Under the pieces are notes generated by a model. That model did no database searches and was not told the DNA's origin. It saw only the letters and a program-made list of their open reading frames with translations. Shown one piece after another: positions 49,501 through 51,933 of a stretch of DNA of 64,000 nt (its first letter is position 1; every line of letters begins with the position of its first letter). Origin of the DNA: Nelumbo lutea (lineage: Eukaryota > Streptophyta > Magnoliopsida > Proteales > Nelumbonaceae). The stretch is taken from the NCBI GenBank assembly GCA_022828595.1, contig JAKGHH010000001.1, positions 74,334,401 to 74,398,400 of the forward strand. The letters run 5' to 3'. A program made the position numbers and the translations under genes.

Positions 49501-50612
49501 ATGCTTTCTTGTTGTCTCTAGGAAAACCTGGACATGCTATAAGTCAAAAGATAAACCAAATCACTAGTGAGTGTATGCTTGGGTGATTGTGTTCTTATGA
49601 GTTCACACAGTTGCAACAATTACTTGTGACCATCCAATAAAACACAAAATTGTTGCTATCAATCAAATGAAAAACCAAATAACCCAATGAAGGCTCAGCT
49701 TGGAGACTCACTTAAAAGCAGAGTAGTTGGCTATAATTCAAAGATTAAAACTTGCTTGAACAACTGGCTGCATGGATCTACTTGTTGAAGGGAGCTGTCT
49801 AAGTAGTCATAAATTGGTTAAAGGCAAGGGAAGAGGCAACTTAGATACTTACATTTCTAGTCAGAGAAGATAATGTTTTGGCTTCCAATCTGAGTGCCTT
49901 GTTCAGGTGGGTTCCTAGAGCAGTCAGTAATCTAGCTGATTTTCTAGCTAAATCTGGAGTTCAAGAGACATTCTTGTGTGGGGAGTATGTAGGCCAGAGT
50001 ATTTCCTACTTAGGAACTAAACAGGGTAACTAGCATTATTGCCATTTTTGTTTATTTCTGGCTGTCCAAAACTCTGGATAGGATGGAATTTCTTTTTACA
50101 GCAACGGATCATTTTTTAACTGTTGCTTATAAAATTTATTTATTTTATCTCCATTCATGCTTGGGCATCTTTCCTTCCATGCCTGATAGGTGAAATTTAT
50201 TCTATCAACATGAAGTCAAAAATAACTTACTGTAAGATTGGAATGATGGGGGAATGCAAACAGTGGGTCCCTAAGGCACTTGGGCCTGGCCTATTCAAAA
50301 TTTAATAGAACCTAAATCTGATCCCACCCAAGTTGCACCCTTAATGTTTGACATTTACTTCCCTGGTGATATGTGATGACTTTTTCCCTTTATCTTACAG
50401 TAATACAAGGTTTAAAATATGTGAACATCTTTTCCCTTCAAATAGGCATTAGTTTTGAGTTGCCCATTGGTGCAAGAGTTTTAATTATATTGATATGATA
50501 TAAATGTCCCTTCCCTTCTTTTGCACTGTAGGTGGTTTCTCAATACGATAGCCTTGATGAGTACTTAAAAGTTGTCGATGCTTACTTGGATATTGTTCTT
50601 CAATATCAAATG
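2184..50612 (+). CDS. VPS35L: VPS35L-like Retriever subunit (partial gene, ten coding segments)
   Basis: Segments 2184-2405, 3371-3401, 3554-3738, 4407-4566, 4831-4927, 9142-9311, 9724-9884, 11362-11550, 11654-11743 and 50532-50612 join in one open frame of 462 codons, and every intron has GT..AG ends. The joined protein holds the blocks [81 protein letters not shown] and [18 protein letters not shown] recognise these as the plant VPS35-like protein related to human C16orf62/VPS35L. Family knowledge: it is an alpha-solenoid scaffold of Retriever (with VPS26C and VPS29) that recycles endosomal membrane cargo with the CCC complex. No initiator Met, signal peptide or stop codon is in view, so both ends lie outside the window. 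The reading frame is intact, so the gene is probably functional despite the transposon-filled introns. The least certain boundary is the segment 8 acceptor. Confidence 0.86.
2406..3370 (+). other. VPS35L intron 1
   Basis: AT-rich intron with a poly-T run near 2705 and no recognisable transposon or gene. A short direct repeat of the GTCAAGAAT type occurs at about 2788-2813. Confidence 0.7.
3371..3401 (+). CDS. VPS35L: VPS35L coding segment 2 (31-nt micro-exon)
   Basis: A tiny exon after a TATTACAG acceptor and before GTATGT. It encodes [10 protein letters not shown] plus one base of the next codon. It is accepted because it carries phase 0 to phase 1 and the following acceptor at 3553 completes the codon as Ala, giving [11 protein letters not shown] as expected for the family. 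It is too short to be found by ORF length. Confidence 0.75.
3554..3738 (+). CDS. VPS35L: VPS35L coding segment 3
   Basis: Begins after CTTGCAG, which restores frame from segment 2, and ends AAG|GTAACA. It encodes the conserved block [18 protein letters not shown] followed by the [13 protein letters not shown] helix. An upstream acceptor at 3530 would break phase with segment 2, so 3554 is preferred. Confidence 0.85.
3739..4406 (+). other. VPS35L intron 3
   Basis: An ordinary AT-rich intron with a G run near 4160 and a T run near 4250. I see no coding or repeat structure beyond homopolymers. Confidence 0.7.
4407..4566 (+). CDS. VPS35L: VPS35L coding segment 4
   Basis: Acceptor TATGCAG at 4406, donor GTTAAT at 4567 (phase 0 to 1). 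It encodes [18 protein letters not shown] and the [18 protein letters not shown] helix, among the best conserved stretches between plant and animal VPS35L. Confidence 0.9.
4831..4927 (+). CDS. VPS35L: VPS35L coding segment 5
   Basis: Acceptor ATTGCAG at 4830, donor GTAATC at 4928, the latter running straight into a CT-rich microsatellite. It encodes [19 protein letters not shown] then [13 protein letters not shown] and ends two bases into an Ile codon (phase 1 to 2). Confidence 0.88.
5240..5839 (-). mobile_element. LINE fragment (RT C-terminal part), split by a MITE
   Basis: The minus frame 5265-5585 contains a sequence like the LINE region between RT and zf-[23 protein letters not shown] and FFDQSVI. 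A sister copy at 14009-14130 reads [12 protein letters not shown]. The fragment continues to the right of the MITE at 6482-6905, where minus frames give [19 protein letters not shown]. It has several stops and is a relic. Confidence 0.65.
5840..6481. mobile_element. hAT-type MITE, CAATGTTTT family
   Basis: The 642-bp insert begins CAATGTTTTAAAAACCG and ends CGGGTTGAAAACATTG, so the terminal 9 bp are perfect inverted repeats. A perfect 8-bp target duplication GTTTTACT flanks it (5832-5839 and 6482-6489). The arms consist of degenerate GGTTCGACC/GGTCGAACC motifs, and the centre holds an AT/GT microsatellite. It has no coding capacity. It lies inside a LINE fragment. Confidence 0.85.
5944..6005. 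repeat. (TA)n(TG)n compound microsatellite
   Basis: TA units pass directly into about a dozen TG units inside the MITE core. The encoded YIYI/CVCVC peptide is an artefact of the repeat. Confidence 0.9.
6482..6905 (-). mobile_element. LINE fragment, distal half of MITE-split copy
   Basis: Continuation of the minus-strand LINE interrupted at 5840-6481. The minus frame at about 6531-6555 reads MRDFLWKP, typical of the LINE segment after the RT palm. The frame is broken by stops. Confidence 0.6.
6906..7140 (-). mobile_element. LINE RNase H fragment
   Basis: Minus frame 6912-7109 carries the start of an RNase H domain: [20 protein letters not shown] then [11 protein letters not shown]. The domain is cut off at 6912, so this is a separate fragment abutting the RT fragment. 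Confidence 0.6.
7141..8560 (+). mobile_element. LINE 3' half with zf-RVT and RNase H
   Basis: Plus frames around 7460-7580 give [19 protein letters not shown] and DLLQRKRPN, the zf-RVT region. 7880-8095 gives [13 protein letters not shown] and [14 protein letters not shown], followed by a frame-broken RNase H end to about 8420. The 3' UTR ends with TTGCTGATCC and an A run at about 8555. It is 5'-truncated and has multiple frameshifts. It lies in VPS35L intron 5. Confidence 0.75.
8561..9141 (+). other. VPS35L intron 5, right part
   Basis: AT-rich intron sequence leading to the segment 6 acceptor. The open frame at 8828-9013 has no recognisable domain. No repeat structure is visible. Confidence 0.6.
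9142..9311 (+). CDS. VPS35L: VPS35L coding segment 6
   Basis: Acceptor TATTTCAG at 9141; its first base completes the Ile codon left open by segment 5. It encodes [31 protein letters not shown] and [15 protein letters not shown]. The donor GTATAA follows at 9312. Confidence 0.9.
9312..9723 (+). other. VPS35L intron 6
   Basis: A short ordinary intron. I see no gene or repeat in it. Confidence 0.7.
9724..9884 (+). CDS. VPS35L: VPS35L coding segment 7
   Basis: Acceptor TTACAG at 9723, donor GTCAGT at 9885 (phase 1 to 0). It encodes [19 protein letters not shown], then [20 protein letters not shown]. Frame is kept from segment 6. Confidence 0.85.
10060..10730. repeat. diverged tandem duplication in VPS35L intron 7
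   Basis: The block around 10080-10160 (ATATCTTTAATCCTCAAG..TGCAATACCATCC) recurs at 10520-10600, and the block 10350-10460 (TTCTGCTTGGCATCTTAATA..AAAAGCTAATGAAT) recurs at 10610-10715. The first copy has about 180 extra bases, including a long T run. A (TA)n run at about 10467-10504 sits at the junction between copies. Confidence 0.75.
10467..10504. repeat. (TA)n microsatellite
   Basis: About 18 TA units at the border between the two copies of the intron 7 duplication. Confidence 0.9.
11362..11550 (+). CDS. VPS35L: VPS35L coding segment 8 (acceptor uncertain)
   Basis: The 3' end is firm: FDQ|GTATTC. It encodes [21 protein letters not shown] and [18 protein letters not shown]. For the start, an AG ending at 11361 keeps phase 0 from segment 7 and retains the family-like ELGLG block, but it has a poor pyrimidine tract. 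A TCTCAG ending at 11424 is also phase 0 and would drop 21 codons. An AG at 11386 breaks phase. Confidence 0.7.
11654..11743 (+). CDS. VPS35L: VPS35L coding segment 9
   Basis: Acceptor ATGTGCAG at 11653, donor GTATCC at 11744 (phase 0 to 0, 30 codons). It encodes [19 protein letters not shown] and [10 protein letters not shown]. It is the last exon before the 38.8-kb transposon-filled intron. Confidence 0.88.
11744..12640 (+). other. start of giant intron, no gene seen
   Basis: T-rich intron sequence with a TTTG tetranucleotide run at about 11932-11950. No recognisable element appears before the LINE at 12641. Confidence 0.6.
12641..13544 (+). mobile_element. LINE 3' fragment, no RNase H
   Basis: The frame 12656-12919 contains [11 protein letters not shown] and [13 protein letters not shown], the conserved WH..I....G..I.FWED.W block of plant LINEs. 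It is followed by zf-RVT-like sequence ([17 protein letters not shown] in broken frames near 13140-13200) and a pre-RNase H segment to about 13540. It is truncated there, where the next LINE begins. Confidence 0.7.
13545..15315 (+). mobile_element. LINE 3' half ending in RNase H
   Basis: Begins with an RT C-terminal segment ([12 protein letters not shown], broken frame), then a second FWED.W block near 13895. The frame 14009-14302 reads [12 protein letters not shown] and [14 protein letters not shown]. The zf-RVT cysteines sit at 14300-14420, 14640-14810 gives [13 protein letters not shown] and VKLNFDGS, and 14842-15246 gives [18 protein letters not shown]. The 3' tail TTGCTGATAAAAAAAAAA ends at about 15318. 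The frames are broken in several places. Confidence 0.8.
15330..15704 (+). mobile_element. LINE RNase H fragment, interrupted by copia A
   Basis: The frame 15362-15739 holds [33 protein letters not shown] and [14 protein letters not shown]. It is cut at 15704 by copia A and resumes at 23136. The two halves share the 5-bp duplication CAGAC. Confidence 0.8.
15700..15704. other. target site duplication of copia A (left)
   Basis: CAGAC, matched by 23131-23135. It lies inside the LINE RNase H sequence. Confidence 0.9.
15705..15979 (-). repeat. copia A 3' LTR
   Basis: 275 bp, nearly identical to 22858-23130. Read on the minus strand it starts TGTTAGAGTG and ends CCAAAATA, so its termini are TG..TA rather than TG..CA. 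The TSD and PBS positions fix both ends. The polypurine tract (CTCCCCCTCAAGCT on the plus strand) abuts it at 15980. Confidence 0.93.
15987..17102 (-). CDS. copia A pol, RT C-terminal part and RNase H
   Basis: Contains the RT catalytic motif YVDDIVITG, the connection region [20 protein letters not shown], and the RNase H signatures [35 protein letters not shown] and [12 protein letters not shown], ending in YDIYSPA. It is out of frame with the upstream pol frame. The break falls in a CGCGCG stretch where the usual KQSPRAWF motif is disrupted. In life this would be the C-terminal third of the polyprotein, which makes cDNA in virus-like particles. Confidence 0.9.
   Translation of the reverse strand: MQIEKGNLWVETIARAWFGKFSEVVKSFGMKQCQVDHSVFSYDSKAGKILLVVYVDDIVITGSDKLGIGKLKVFLQNHFQTKDLGTLKYFLGIEVARSKQGVNLCQRKYVLDLLEETGLLGAKPAETPMEPNVKLSSDTGEVFEDPGRYRRLVGKLNYLTITRPDISFAVSVVSQFMQDPRIPHWDAILRIVRYLKGAPGRGLLYKPGGKLEVVGYTDADWAGSVNDRRSTTGYCTFLGGNLVTWKSKKQTVVARSSAEAEYRAMAHTTCELVWLRNLLQEIGFHMDKPMRLYCDNQAALHISSNPVFHERTKHIEVDCHFVREKVLAGEINTEHVGSNDQWADLFTKALNSGKVNHLCNKLGLYDIYSPA
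17027..19532 (-). CDS. copia A gag zinc knuckle, protease, integrase, RT N-terminal part
   Basis: Starts just inside the solo LTR junction. In order: an RG-rich region, an intact CCHC knuckle ([14 protein letters not shown]), the protease site [11 protein letters not shown], and the integrase HHCC ([13 protein letters not shown] and CESCQFGKH). The catalytic integrase blocks follow: [16 protein letters not shown] and NGVAERKNR. Next comes a Pro/Ser-rich linker, and the RT start [12 protein letters not shown], here seen as [19 protein letters not shown]. The frame is open for over 830 codons with no stop, which is unusual in this window. Confidence 0.92.
19533..21413. mobile_element. solo LTR 1 nested in copia A
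   Basis: An 1881-bp insert starting TGAAAGAATGG and ending CTGTCTAACA (TG..CA on either strand), flanked by a perfect 5-bp TSD GAGCT (19528-19532 and 21414-21418). It is homologous along its length to 53062-54795. It has no internal domains and no PBS, so it fits a solo LTR of an unidentified LTR family. It separates copia A gag from its zinc knuckle. Confidence 0.9.
21414..22098 (-). CDS. copia A gag N-terminal part
   Basis: Starts at Met 22098 ([16 protein letters not shown]). It contains the gag N-terminal block [20 protein letters not shown], the [11 protein letters not shown] block and a UBN2-like region ([50 protein letters not shown]). This is the capsid-like part of the polyprotein. 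It is interrupted after 228 codons by solo LTR 1 and continues in frame on the far side. Copia B gag is closely similar. Confidence 0.9.
22099..22839 (-). other. copia A untranslated leader
   Basis: Sequence between PBS and gag start. It is rich in CACAACAC-type and CTACACCA-type short repeats, and a TCACAAGCACCACAACAC unit occurs twice (about 22269 and 22333). No coding capacity was seen. Confidence 0.6.
22840..22857 (-). promoter_or_regulatory. copia A primer binding site
   Basis: On the minus strand the bases next to the 5' LTR read TGGTATCAGAGCCAGGTT, the initiator-Met tRNA type PBS common in plant copia elements. Confidence 0.9.
22858..23130 (-). repeat. copia A 5' LTR
   Basis: 273 bp. 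It differs from the 3' LTR by two substitutions and a 2-bp indel in my alignment. It carries the promoter of the element by analogy with the family. Confidence 0.93.
23136..23375 (+). mobile_element. LINE RNase H end, distal to copia A
   Basis: Resumes the fragment cut at 15704. Broken plus frames give the end of RNase H ([21 protein letters not shown]), then a 3' UTR with TATTATTGATGAAAGTTAC and the tail TTTCCCATAAAAAGG. Confidence 0.75.
23376..23879. other. intron sequence without a recognised feature
   Basis: Contains an open frame at 23432-23698 of low-complexity, Phe/Ile-rich character with no domain. I see nothing supportable here. Confidence 0.5.
23880..24530. repeat. hairpin-containing degenerate tandem repeat, block 1
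   Basis: Several diverged copies of a unit of about 110-150 bp that includes CTTTCTTGCGACCCTTCAAT-like, AATCAAATGAAAAACCAA-like and TCACATGGTCACAACAC-like segments. The best copy has a perfect 13-bp inverted repeat CCAAATCACCCAA (23994-24006) and TTGGGTGATTTGG (24018-24030) around an 11-nt loop. Related blocks lie at 30885-31240, 31700-31930, 38680-38780 and 49410-49690. Confidence 0.8.
25020..25298 (+). repeat. copia D 5' LTR
   Basis: 279 bp, TG..CA. It includes a TATATATAATAG box near 25190 followed by CT-rich sequence. Confidence 0.9.
25299..25316 (+). promoter_or_regulatory. copia D primer binding site
   Basis: TGGTATCAAAGCAC next to the LTR. This is the initiator-Met type with G to A at one position. 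Confidence 0.8.
25317..25819 (+). other. copia D untranslated leader
   Basis: Leader between PBS and gag ATG. No coding region was recognised. Confidence 0.6.
25820..27211 (+). pseudogene. copia D gag and protease (one stop, degenerate knuckle)
   Basis: Starts at Met 25820 ([12 protein letters not shown]). It has the gag blocks [16 protein letters not shown] and [19 protein letters not shown], then an in-frame TAG at 26291-26293, then [20 protein letters not shown]. The zinc knuckle [14 protein letters not shown] has lost its last Cys (Tyr instead). Protease motif [11 protein letters not shown] is intact. The frame ends at 27211 by a frameshift before integrase. Confidence 0.85.
27250..27966 (+). 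pseudogene. copia D integrase, N-terminal and core part
   Basis: Has [17 protein letters not shown] and [10 protein letters not shown] (zinc-binding region), then catalytic blocks HSDVWGTSP and [12 protein letters not shown]. The frame shifts near 27840, just before the expected GVAERKN block, where [12 protein letters not shown] replaces it. Confidence 0.85.
27975..28772 (+). pseudogene. copia D integrase C-terminal part and linker
   Basis: Contains [37 protein letters not shown] and [10 protein letters not shown], the typical copia integrase C-terminal region. A Ser/Pro-rich linker follows, with [15 protein letters not shown] before RT. It ends by frameshift and stop before RT. Confidence 0.85.
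28793..29275 (+). pseudogene. copia D reverse transcriptase, N-terminal part
   Basis: Contains [58 protein letters not shown] and [16 protein letters not shown] frameshift just before the catalytic YVDD moves the rest to the next frame. Confidence 0.88.
29241..30215 (+). pseudogene. copia D RT catalytic part and RNase H
   Basis: Has [19 protein letters not shown] (catalytic YVDD), [19 protein letters not shown], RNase H blocks [40 protein letters not shown] and [12 protein letters not shown], ending LNMIDIHA just before the polypurine tract. One RNase H position reads YID where YTD is usual. Confidence 0.9.
30228..30503 (+). repeat. copia D 3' LTR
   Basis: 276 bp, preceded by GAGGGGGAG. Its terminal six bases AGCAAACA pair with the 5' LTR end AGCAATCA, placing the boundary at 30503. 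Confidence 0.88.
30885..31240. repeat. hairpin-containing tandem repeat, block 2
   Basis: Copies of the unit seen at 23880-24530, for example GAAAAACTAAATCACTAAAT near 31040, and GAGTGCATGCCTTTTTTC near 31160 followed by AAAAATAGAGACTACCT, the same order as in block 1. It was probably contiguous with block 1 before the MITE and copia D inserted. Confidence 0.75.
31253..31696. mobile_element. hAT-type MITE, TAGGGGTG family, perfect TSD
   Basis: A 444-bp insert from TAGGGGTGCAATCAAG to ATTGCAGCCCTA, flanked by a perfect 8-bp TSD CCTACTAC (31245-31252 and 31697-31704). The arms are built of GAGCTCGA/CGAGCTC-like motifs and the core is AT-only. It is non-coding. Confidence 0.9.
31700..31934. repeat. 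hairpin-containing tandem repeat, block 3
   Basis: Further diverged copies: CTTGGGTGATTTGCTTTCGA near 31785, ACCAAATCACCTTGTGGATG near 31857 and TTGGTGATTTGGTTTCAATT near 31873. The opposing ATCACC and GGTGAT arms keep the hairpin layout. Confidence 0.7.
31935..32080 (+). mobile_element. LINE fragment, 5' piece before MITE
   Basis: Broken frames read [13 protein letters not shown] and [11 protein letters not shown], the pre-RNase H region also seen at 14440-14560. It is interrupted by the MITE at 32081 and resumes at 32501. Confidence 0.6.
32081..32492. mobile_element. hAT-type MITE, TAGGGGTGTCAA family
   Basis: A 412-bp insert from TAGGGGTGTCAATTGGAC to GTCCATTGACACCCTTA. The 8-bp TSD is GTGCTAGG (32073-32080) against GTGCTTGG (32493-32500), one mismatch. 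The arms are repeats of TCCAATCCAGTCC and its complement. It interrupts a LINE. Confidence 0.88.
32501..32803 (+). mobile_element. LINE RNase H start, between MITE and copia B
   Basis: Frames give [18 protein letters not shown], then 32609-32803 gives [20 protein letters not shown] and [19 protein letters not shown]. It is cut by copia B and resumes at 38246 with [20 protein letters not shown]. Confidence 0.8.
32804..33097 (+). repeat. copia B 5' LTR
   Basis: 294 bp, starting TGTTAGCGTAGGGG and ending TTATAACA. A TATAAATACTT box lies near 32932, followed by a TCTCTTTCTC-rich stretch. Confidence 0.9.
33098..33839 (+). other. copia B PBS and untranslated leader
   Basis: The PBS TGGTATCAGAGCCAGGTT occupies 33098-33115. 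The leader contains a short tandem repeat of GGCTGTTGTGTGTG-type units at 33310-33425. The open frame on the other strand here reflects that repeat. Confidence 0.75.
33840..34795 (+). pseudogene. copia B gag (frame-broken)
   Basis: Begins at Met 33840 ([19 protein letters not shown]). Blocks [20 protein letters not shown] and TTRVYQLYK match copia A. It is then continued in other frames: [20 protein letters not shown] and [19 protein letters not shown]. An RG-rich tail and the knuckle [14 protein letters not shown] lie near 34680-34725, in yet another frame. At least three frameshifts are needed. Confidence 0.85.
34816..35358 (+). pseudogene. copia B protease region
   Basis: Frame includes [18 protein letters not shown], the protease motif [36 protein letters not shown] and [19 protein letters not shown], as in copia A. 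It ends at a stop where CRLGHP would start integrase (HC then TGA). Confidence 0.88.
35359..36736 (+). pseudogene. copia B integrase and linker, broken
   Basis: Fragments in several frames: [20 protein letters not shown] (35553-35750), [19 protein letters not shown] near 35785-35840 with Gln to Arg in the usual PQQNGV, and [15 protein letters not shown] through [17 protein letters not shown] (35969-36736). RT starts with [17 protein letters not shown] and is cut by TAA. Confidence 0.85.
36737..37944 (+). pseudogene. copia B RT and RNase H, with deletion
   Basis: 36800-36960 gives [20 protein letters not shown] and EQPPGFVA, then jumps at 36960 to [15 protein letters not shown]. The segment with [11 protein letters not shown] is missing, a deletion of roughly 150 bp. 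37099-37719 and 37747-37944 carry [34 protein letters not shown] and [16 protein letters not shown]. Stops occur at about 37056 and 37717. Confidence 0.88.
37952..38240 (+). repeat. copia B 3' LTR
   Basis: 289 bp, matching the 5' LTR with roughly seven differences plus small indels, and ending CTGAATAACA. Confidence 0.9.
38246..38672 (+). mobile_element. LINE RNase H end and 3' UTR, distal to copia B
   Basis: Resumes the LINE at 32803. Broken frames give [32 protein letters not shown] and [20 protein letters not shown], then a 3' UTR with CTATTAATAAAATCACTC and the tail CATCAAAAACAAAAAAAC at about 38672-38690. Confidence 0.75.
38680..39105. repeat. hairpin-repeat scrap and MITE-like end
   Basis: 38690-38780 resembles the tandem repeat (CACTCCAATAAAAACATAGG and CAATCAAATGAAAGATGAAA). 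At 38789 CAATGCTTTAAAAGTGCAAG and the following GGCGCAAGGCGCAAGG resemble the left end of the CAATGTTTT MITE family, but no matching right end was found. The rest is A-rich. Confidence 0.5.
39106..40400 (-). mobile_element. LINE 3' half (RNase H and zf-RVT)
   Basis: The minus frame 39313-39624 has [20 protein letters not shown] and [19 protein letters not shown]. 39633-39872 has [20 protein letters not shown]. 39982-40287 has [18 protein letters not shown] and NLQREDI (zf-RVT side). The 3' tail is at the left (TTTTTTTTGATAAATGAG complement, about 39110). The upstream part is displaced by copia E and continues at 45491. Confidence 0.78.
40480..41628 (-). pseudogene. copia E RT and RNase H
   Basis: Contains [40 protein letters not shown], the catalytic [66 protein letters not shown] and [12 protein letters not shown], then [16 protein letters not shown]. 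Only the last RNase H residues are lost. The RNase H DADW position reads DVDW. The downstream [12 protein letters not shown] is not copia sequence. Confidence 0.9.
41629..42120 (-). pseudogene. copia E linker and RT start
   Basis: Frame has [56 protein letters not shown] and [20 protein letters not shown]. It ends PVA at a stop (TAG) just before the [10 protein letters not shown] start of the next piece, so one point mutation separates it from RT. Confidence 0.88.
42323..44296 (-). pseudogene. copia E gag C-terminal part, protease, integrase
   Basis: A 657-codon open frame. The gag region is [20 protein letters not shown], and the degenerate knuckle [14 protein letters not shown] has Cys to Tyr and His to Gln. 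The protease motif [11 protein letters not shown] has the active-site Gly changed to Arg. Integrase has [51 protein letters not shown] and [13 protein letters not shown], and its C-terminal part [14 protein letters not shown] and [18 protein letters not shown]. Confidence 0.9.
44297..44680 (-). pseudogene. copia E gag N-terminal part
   Basis: Starts near Met 44659 ([17 protein letters not shown]) with [20 protein letters not shown] and [15 protein letters not shown], then a stop near 44444. 44300-44440 continues in broken frames with [17 protein letters not shown] and [10 protein letters not shown]. Confidence 0.8.
44681..45130 (-). other. copia E untranslated leader
   Basis: Between gag and PBS. 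AT-rich, no coding region seen. Confidence 0.6.
45131..45490 (-). repeat. copia E PBS and 5' LTR
   Basis: The minus strand reads TGGTATAAGAGCAGG at 45134-45148, a PBS variant of TGGTATCAGAGC. The LTR lies at 45149-45490 and starts TGTTGAGTGGCCCGG. A short direct repeat AAACCGGGCCACTCAA occurs twice at its outer end (about 45450-45487). The inner end lacks the usual CA. Confidence 0.75.
45491..46250 (-). mobile_element. LINE fragment (RT C-terminal part) split by MITE
   Basis: 45491-45600 minus gives [12 protein letters not shown] and [20 protein letters not shown] RT sequence. After the MITE (45609-46088), 46097-46250 continues with a [18 protein letters not shown] segment, the post-palm LGLPL block. 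It probably belongs with 39106-40400. Confidence 0.6.
45609..46088. mobile_element. hAT-type MITE, TAGGGGTGTCAA family
   Basis: A 480-bp insert from TAGGGGTGTCAATGG to GTTTACACCCCTA. TSD CTCCCTAG (45601-45608) against CTCCTTAG (46089-46096), one mismatch. The arms are GAATTCGAAT-type motifs and the core is TATATAAT-rich. It is non-coding. Confidence 0.88.
46540..47046 (-). pseudogene. LINE RT-RNase H deletion junction ORF
   Basis: A 168-codon frame starting in the RT palm end ([20 protein letters not shown]) and passing at about residue 31 into [17 protein letters not shown]. The RNase H domain follows: [38 protein letters not shown] and [13 protein letters not shown]. The intervening several hundred codons normally found are absent. 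Confidence 0.75.
48272..48745. mobile_element. possible MITE (TAGGGATGGCAATG type) inside LINE
   Basis: Starts GTAGGGATGGCAATGAGGCA and has arms of CCTACCC/GGGTAGGG-like motifs with an AT-rich centre, the layout of the other MITEs here. The right end (near GTATGGGTTGTAG) is not a clean inverted match and I found no TSD. Confidence 0.45.
48748..48900. repeat. two-copy 90-bp duplication in LINE
   Basis: GTGTTAAGCACATGTTTTCA..GGATTCTACACCTAT at about 48748 recurs at about 48838 (GTGTTAAGCATGTTTTTTCA..GGATTCTCAACCTAT). It encodes, in reverse, an FRFEKTWLTHP-like LINE segment in both copies. Confidence 0.7.
49410..49690. repeat. hairpin-containing tandem repeat, block 4
   Basis: CACTACCTTACTAGGAATAT.., CATAATCACAATGCTTTCTT, AAACCAAATCACTAGTGAGT and GAAAAACCAAATAACCCAAT match the unit at 23880-24530, about 25 kb away. 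Confidence 0.7.
49691..50110 (+). mobile_element. LINE RNase H end fragment
   Basis: Broken plus frames give LGDSLKAE near 49700 and [20 protein letters not shown] near 49905-49960, the C-terminal end of the LINE RNase H domain. A 3' UTR follows. Frame continuity is lost. Confidence 0.6.
50532..50612 (+). CDS. VPS35L: VPS35L coding segment 10
   Basis: Acceptor GCACTGTAG at 50531, donor GTAAGT at 50613 (phase 0 to 0, 27 codons). It encodes [19 protein letters not shown] then DIVLQYQM, which follows segment 9 directly in the protein family. Both splice sites are strong. The next coding exon was not found between 50613 and 64000. Confidence 0.86.
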
Positions 50613-51262
50613 GTAAGTTTGAAAGGACTTATCATTTTTAATTACATGATTTTTTTTTATTTCCATCCTTTTGATCTAAATTATTTGTCTTTCCTATTTT
50701 GCAGTTTGCTTTATGTAATTTTCATTTCTTGGTGTGTACTTTAACCAGATACTTAAAACGAGTTTCTTATCTGTTATTATTATTTCTTTTGTAAATTCCA
50801 TATCCATGCATCATTCTTGCCATATCTGGGTAACAGAGCTTCATGGACTACAGCATCCTCCTTTTCTCTTTTCCAAGATATGGGATTTGTTCTATTATTT
50901 GAGATTGTCATTGGTTAGATTGTCGGGGAGATTTCCATTCTGATTAAGTTGAAAAAGGTATTGTTCAATCACATTTCTTGTAGTTATGGATGGCATTTCT
51001 ATATATGCTTCTTCTTAATTATCAAAAAAAAAAAAAGAGTAAAGCATTTGAGGTTGTTTAACAGCTGTCAACCTAATTCAGTTGGTAAGGTTCCTTGATA
51101 ACCATTAACCCAAGACATAAGCCATAAGTCAATCTCACCTGTGCATTTTTCATACCTCTGACGGGGTACAATTTGCTCACAAAGAACAATAAAGGAAAAC
51201 AGCCATGGTTGGGATCTATTGTATAGAGAAGGCTGTAAACATTGATATGCACATCACTCCAT
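50613..51262 (+). other. VPS35L intron after segment 10, before copia C
   Basis: Opens with a strong GTAAGT donor. T-rich, no gene or element recognised, with a short A run at about 51026. The next VPS35L exon should encode the helices after [14 protein letters not shown] and was not found here. Confidence 0.6.
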
Positions 51263-51267
51263 GATGG

Positions 51268-51498
51268 TGTTAGTTTGTGAGAAAGTGAAGAGACAAGAGG
51301 AAGAATAATAGTCCAGATCTGTTAGGGTTGATCAATCTAATCGAACCAACCCAAAAAGAGAGTATTTATATTAAAGAAATATGAATGGACAAATTTGTCC
51401 TTACAAAAGAATTAAAGGTGTTGTGCACTAATGTACATGCCTACTAAAATACAATAAAGAAAGATAAAATTACATAGCTACCCTCCATCTTCTCTACA
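51268..51498 (-). repeat. copia C 3' LTR
   Basis: 231 bp, TGTTAGTTTGTGAG..CTTCTCTACA on the plus strand. The 5-bp TSD GATGG lies immediately to the left. Confidence 0.92.
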
Positions 51499-51930
51499 CT
51501 CCCCCTCAAATTGATGTTGGGGGATAAGAATCAGTTTGTCTATAAGAAAATTATGTCGGGCTTTGGTCATAGCTTTGGTGAAGAGGTCTGCAAGCTATAA
51601 GCCTAAGAAGACATGTGGGAGAGAGATATAACCCATAAGGAGAAGATCACGAATGAAGTGGCAATCCACCTCAATATGTTTAGTGCACTCATGAAATACT
51701 GGGTTGGATGCAATCTTGATTGCACTCATGTTGTCAGCAAACAGGGGGATGGTAGGTGATTGATAATGTCTAAGTCATGAAGTAGATCTTTGATCCAAAC
51801 TATTTCACTGCATACTGAGGACATTGTTCTATACTCTGCTTCTATAGATGACTTGGAAACGGTTTGTTGTTTCTTGCATTCTCCAATAAGGCCTGAACCT
51901 CGGAGTCCATAGCATCTTTCCAATGCTTAA
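51499..51930 (-). pseudogene. copia C RNase H remnant
   Basis: The frame 51726-51923 has KKQQTVSKSSIEAEYRTMSS, CSEIVWIKDLLHDLDI. Broken frames to the left give [18 protein letters not shown] and ADLFTKA. It joins at 51930 directly to the linker frame (51934-52506), so RT and the first RNase H part are deleted. Confidence 0.85.
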
Positions 51931-51933
51931 TTG

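Larger units (their letters stand above)
11744..50531 (+). other. VPS35L: VPS35L giant intron (38.8 kb)
   Basis: Bounded by the donor GTATCC after segment 9 and the acceptor CTGTAG before segment 10, both in phase 0. It contains four copia elements (A, B, D, E), several LINE fragments, three complete hAT MITEs plus one split by a copia, a solo LTR and a hairpin tandem repeat. The unique-looking host sequence is mainly 11744-12640 and about 50110-50531. Confidence 0.8.
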
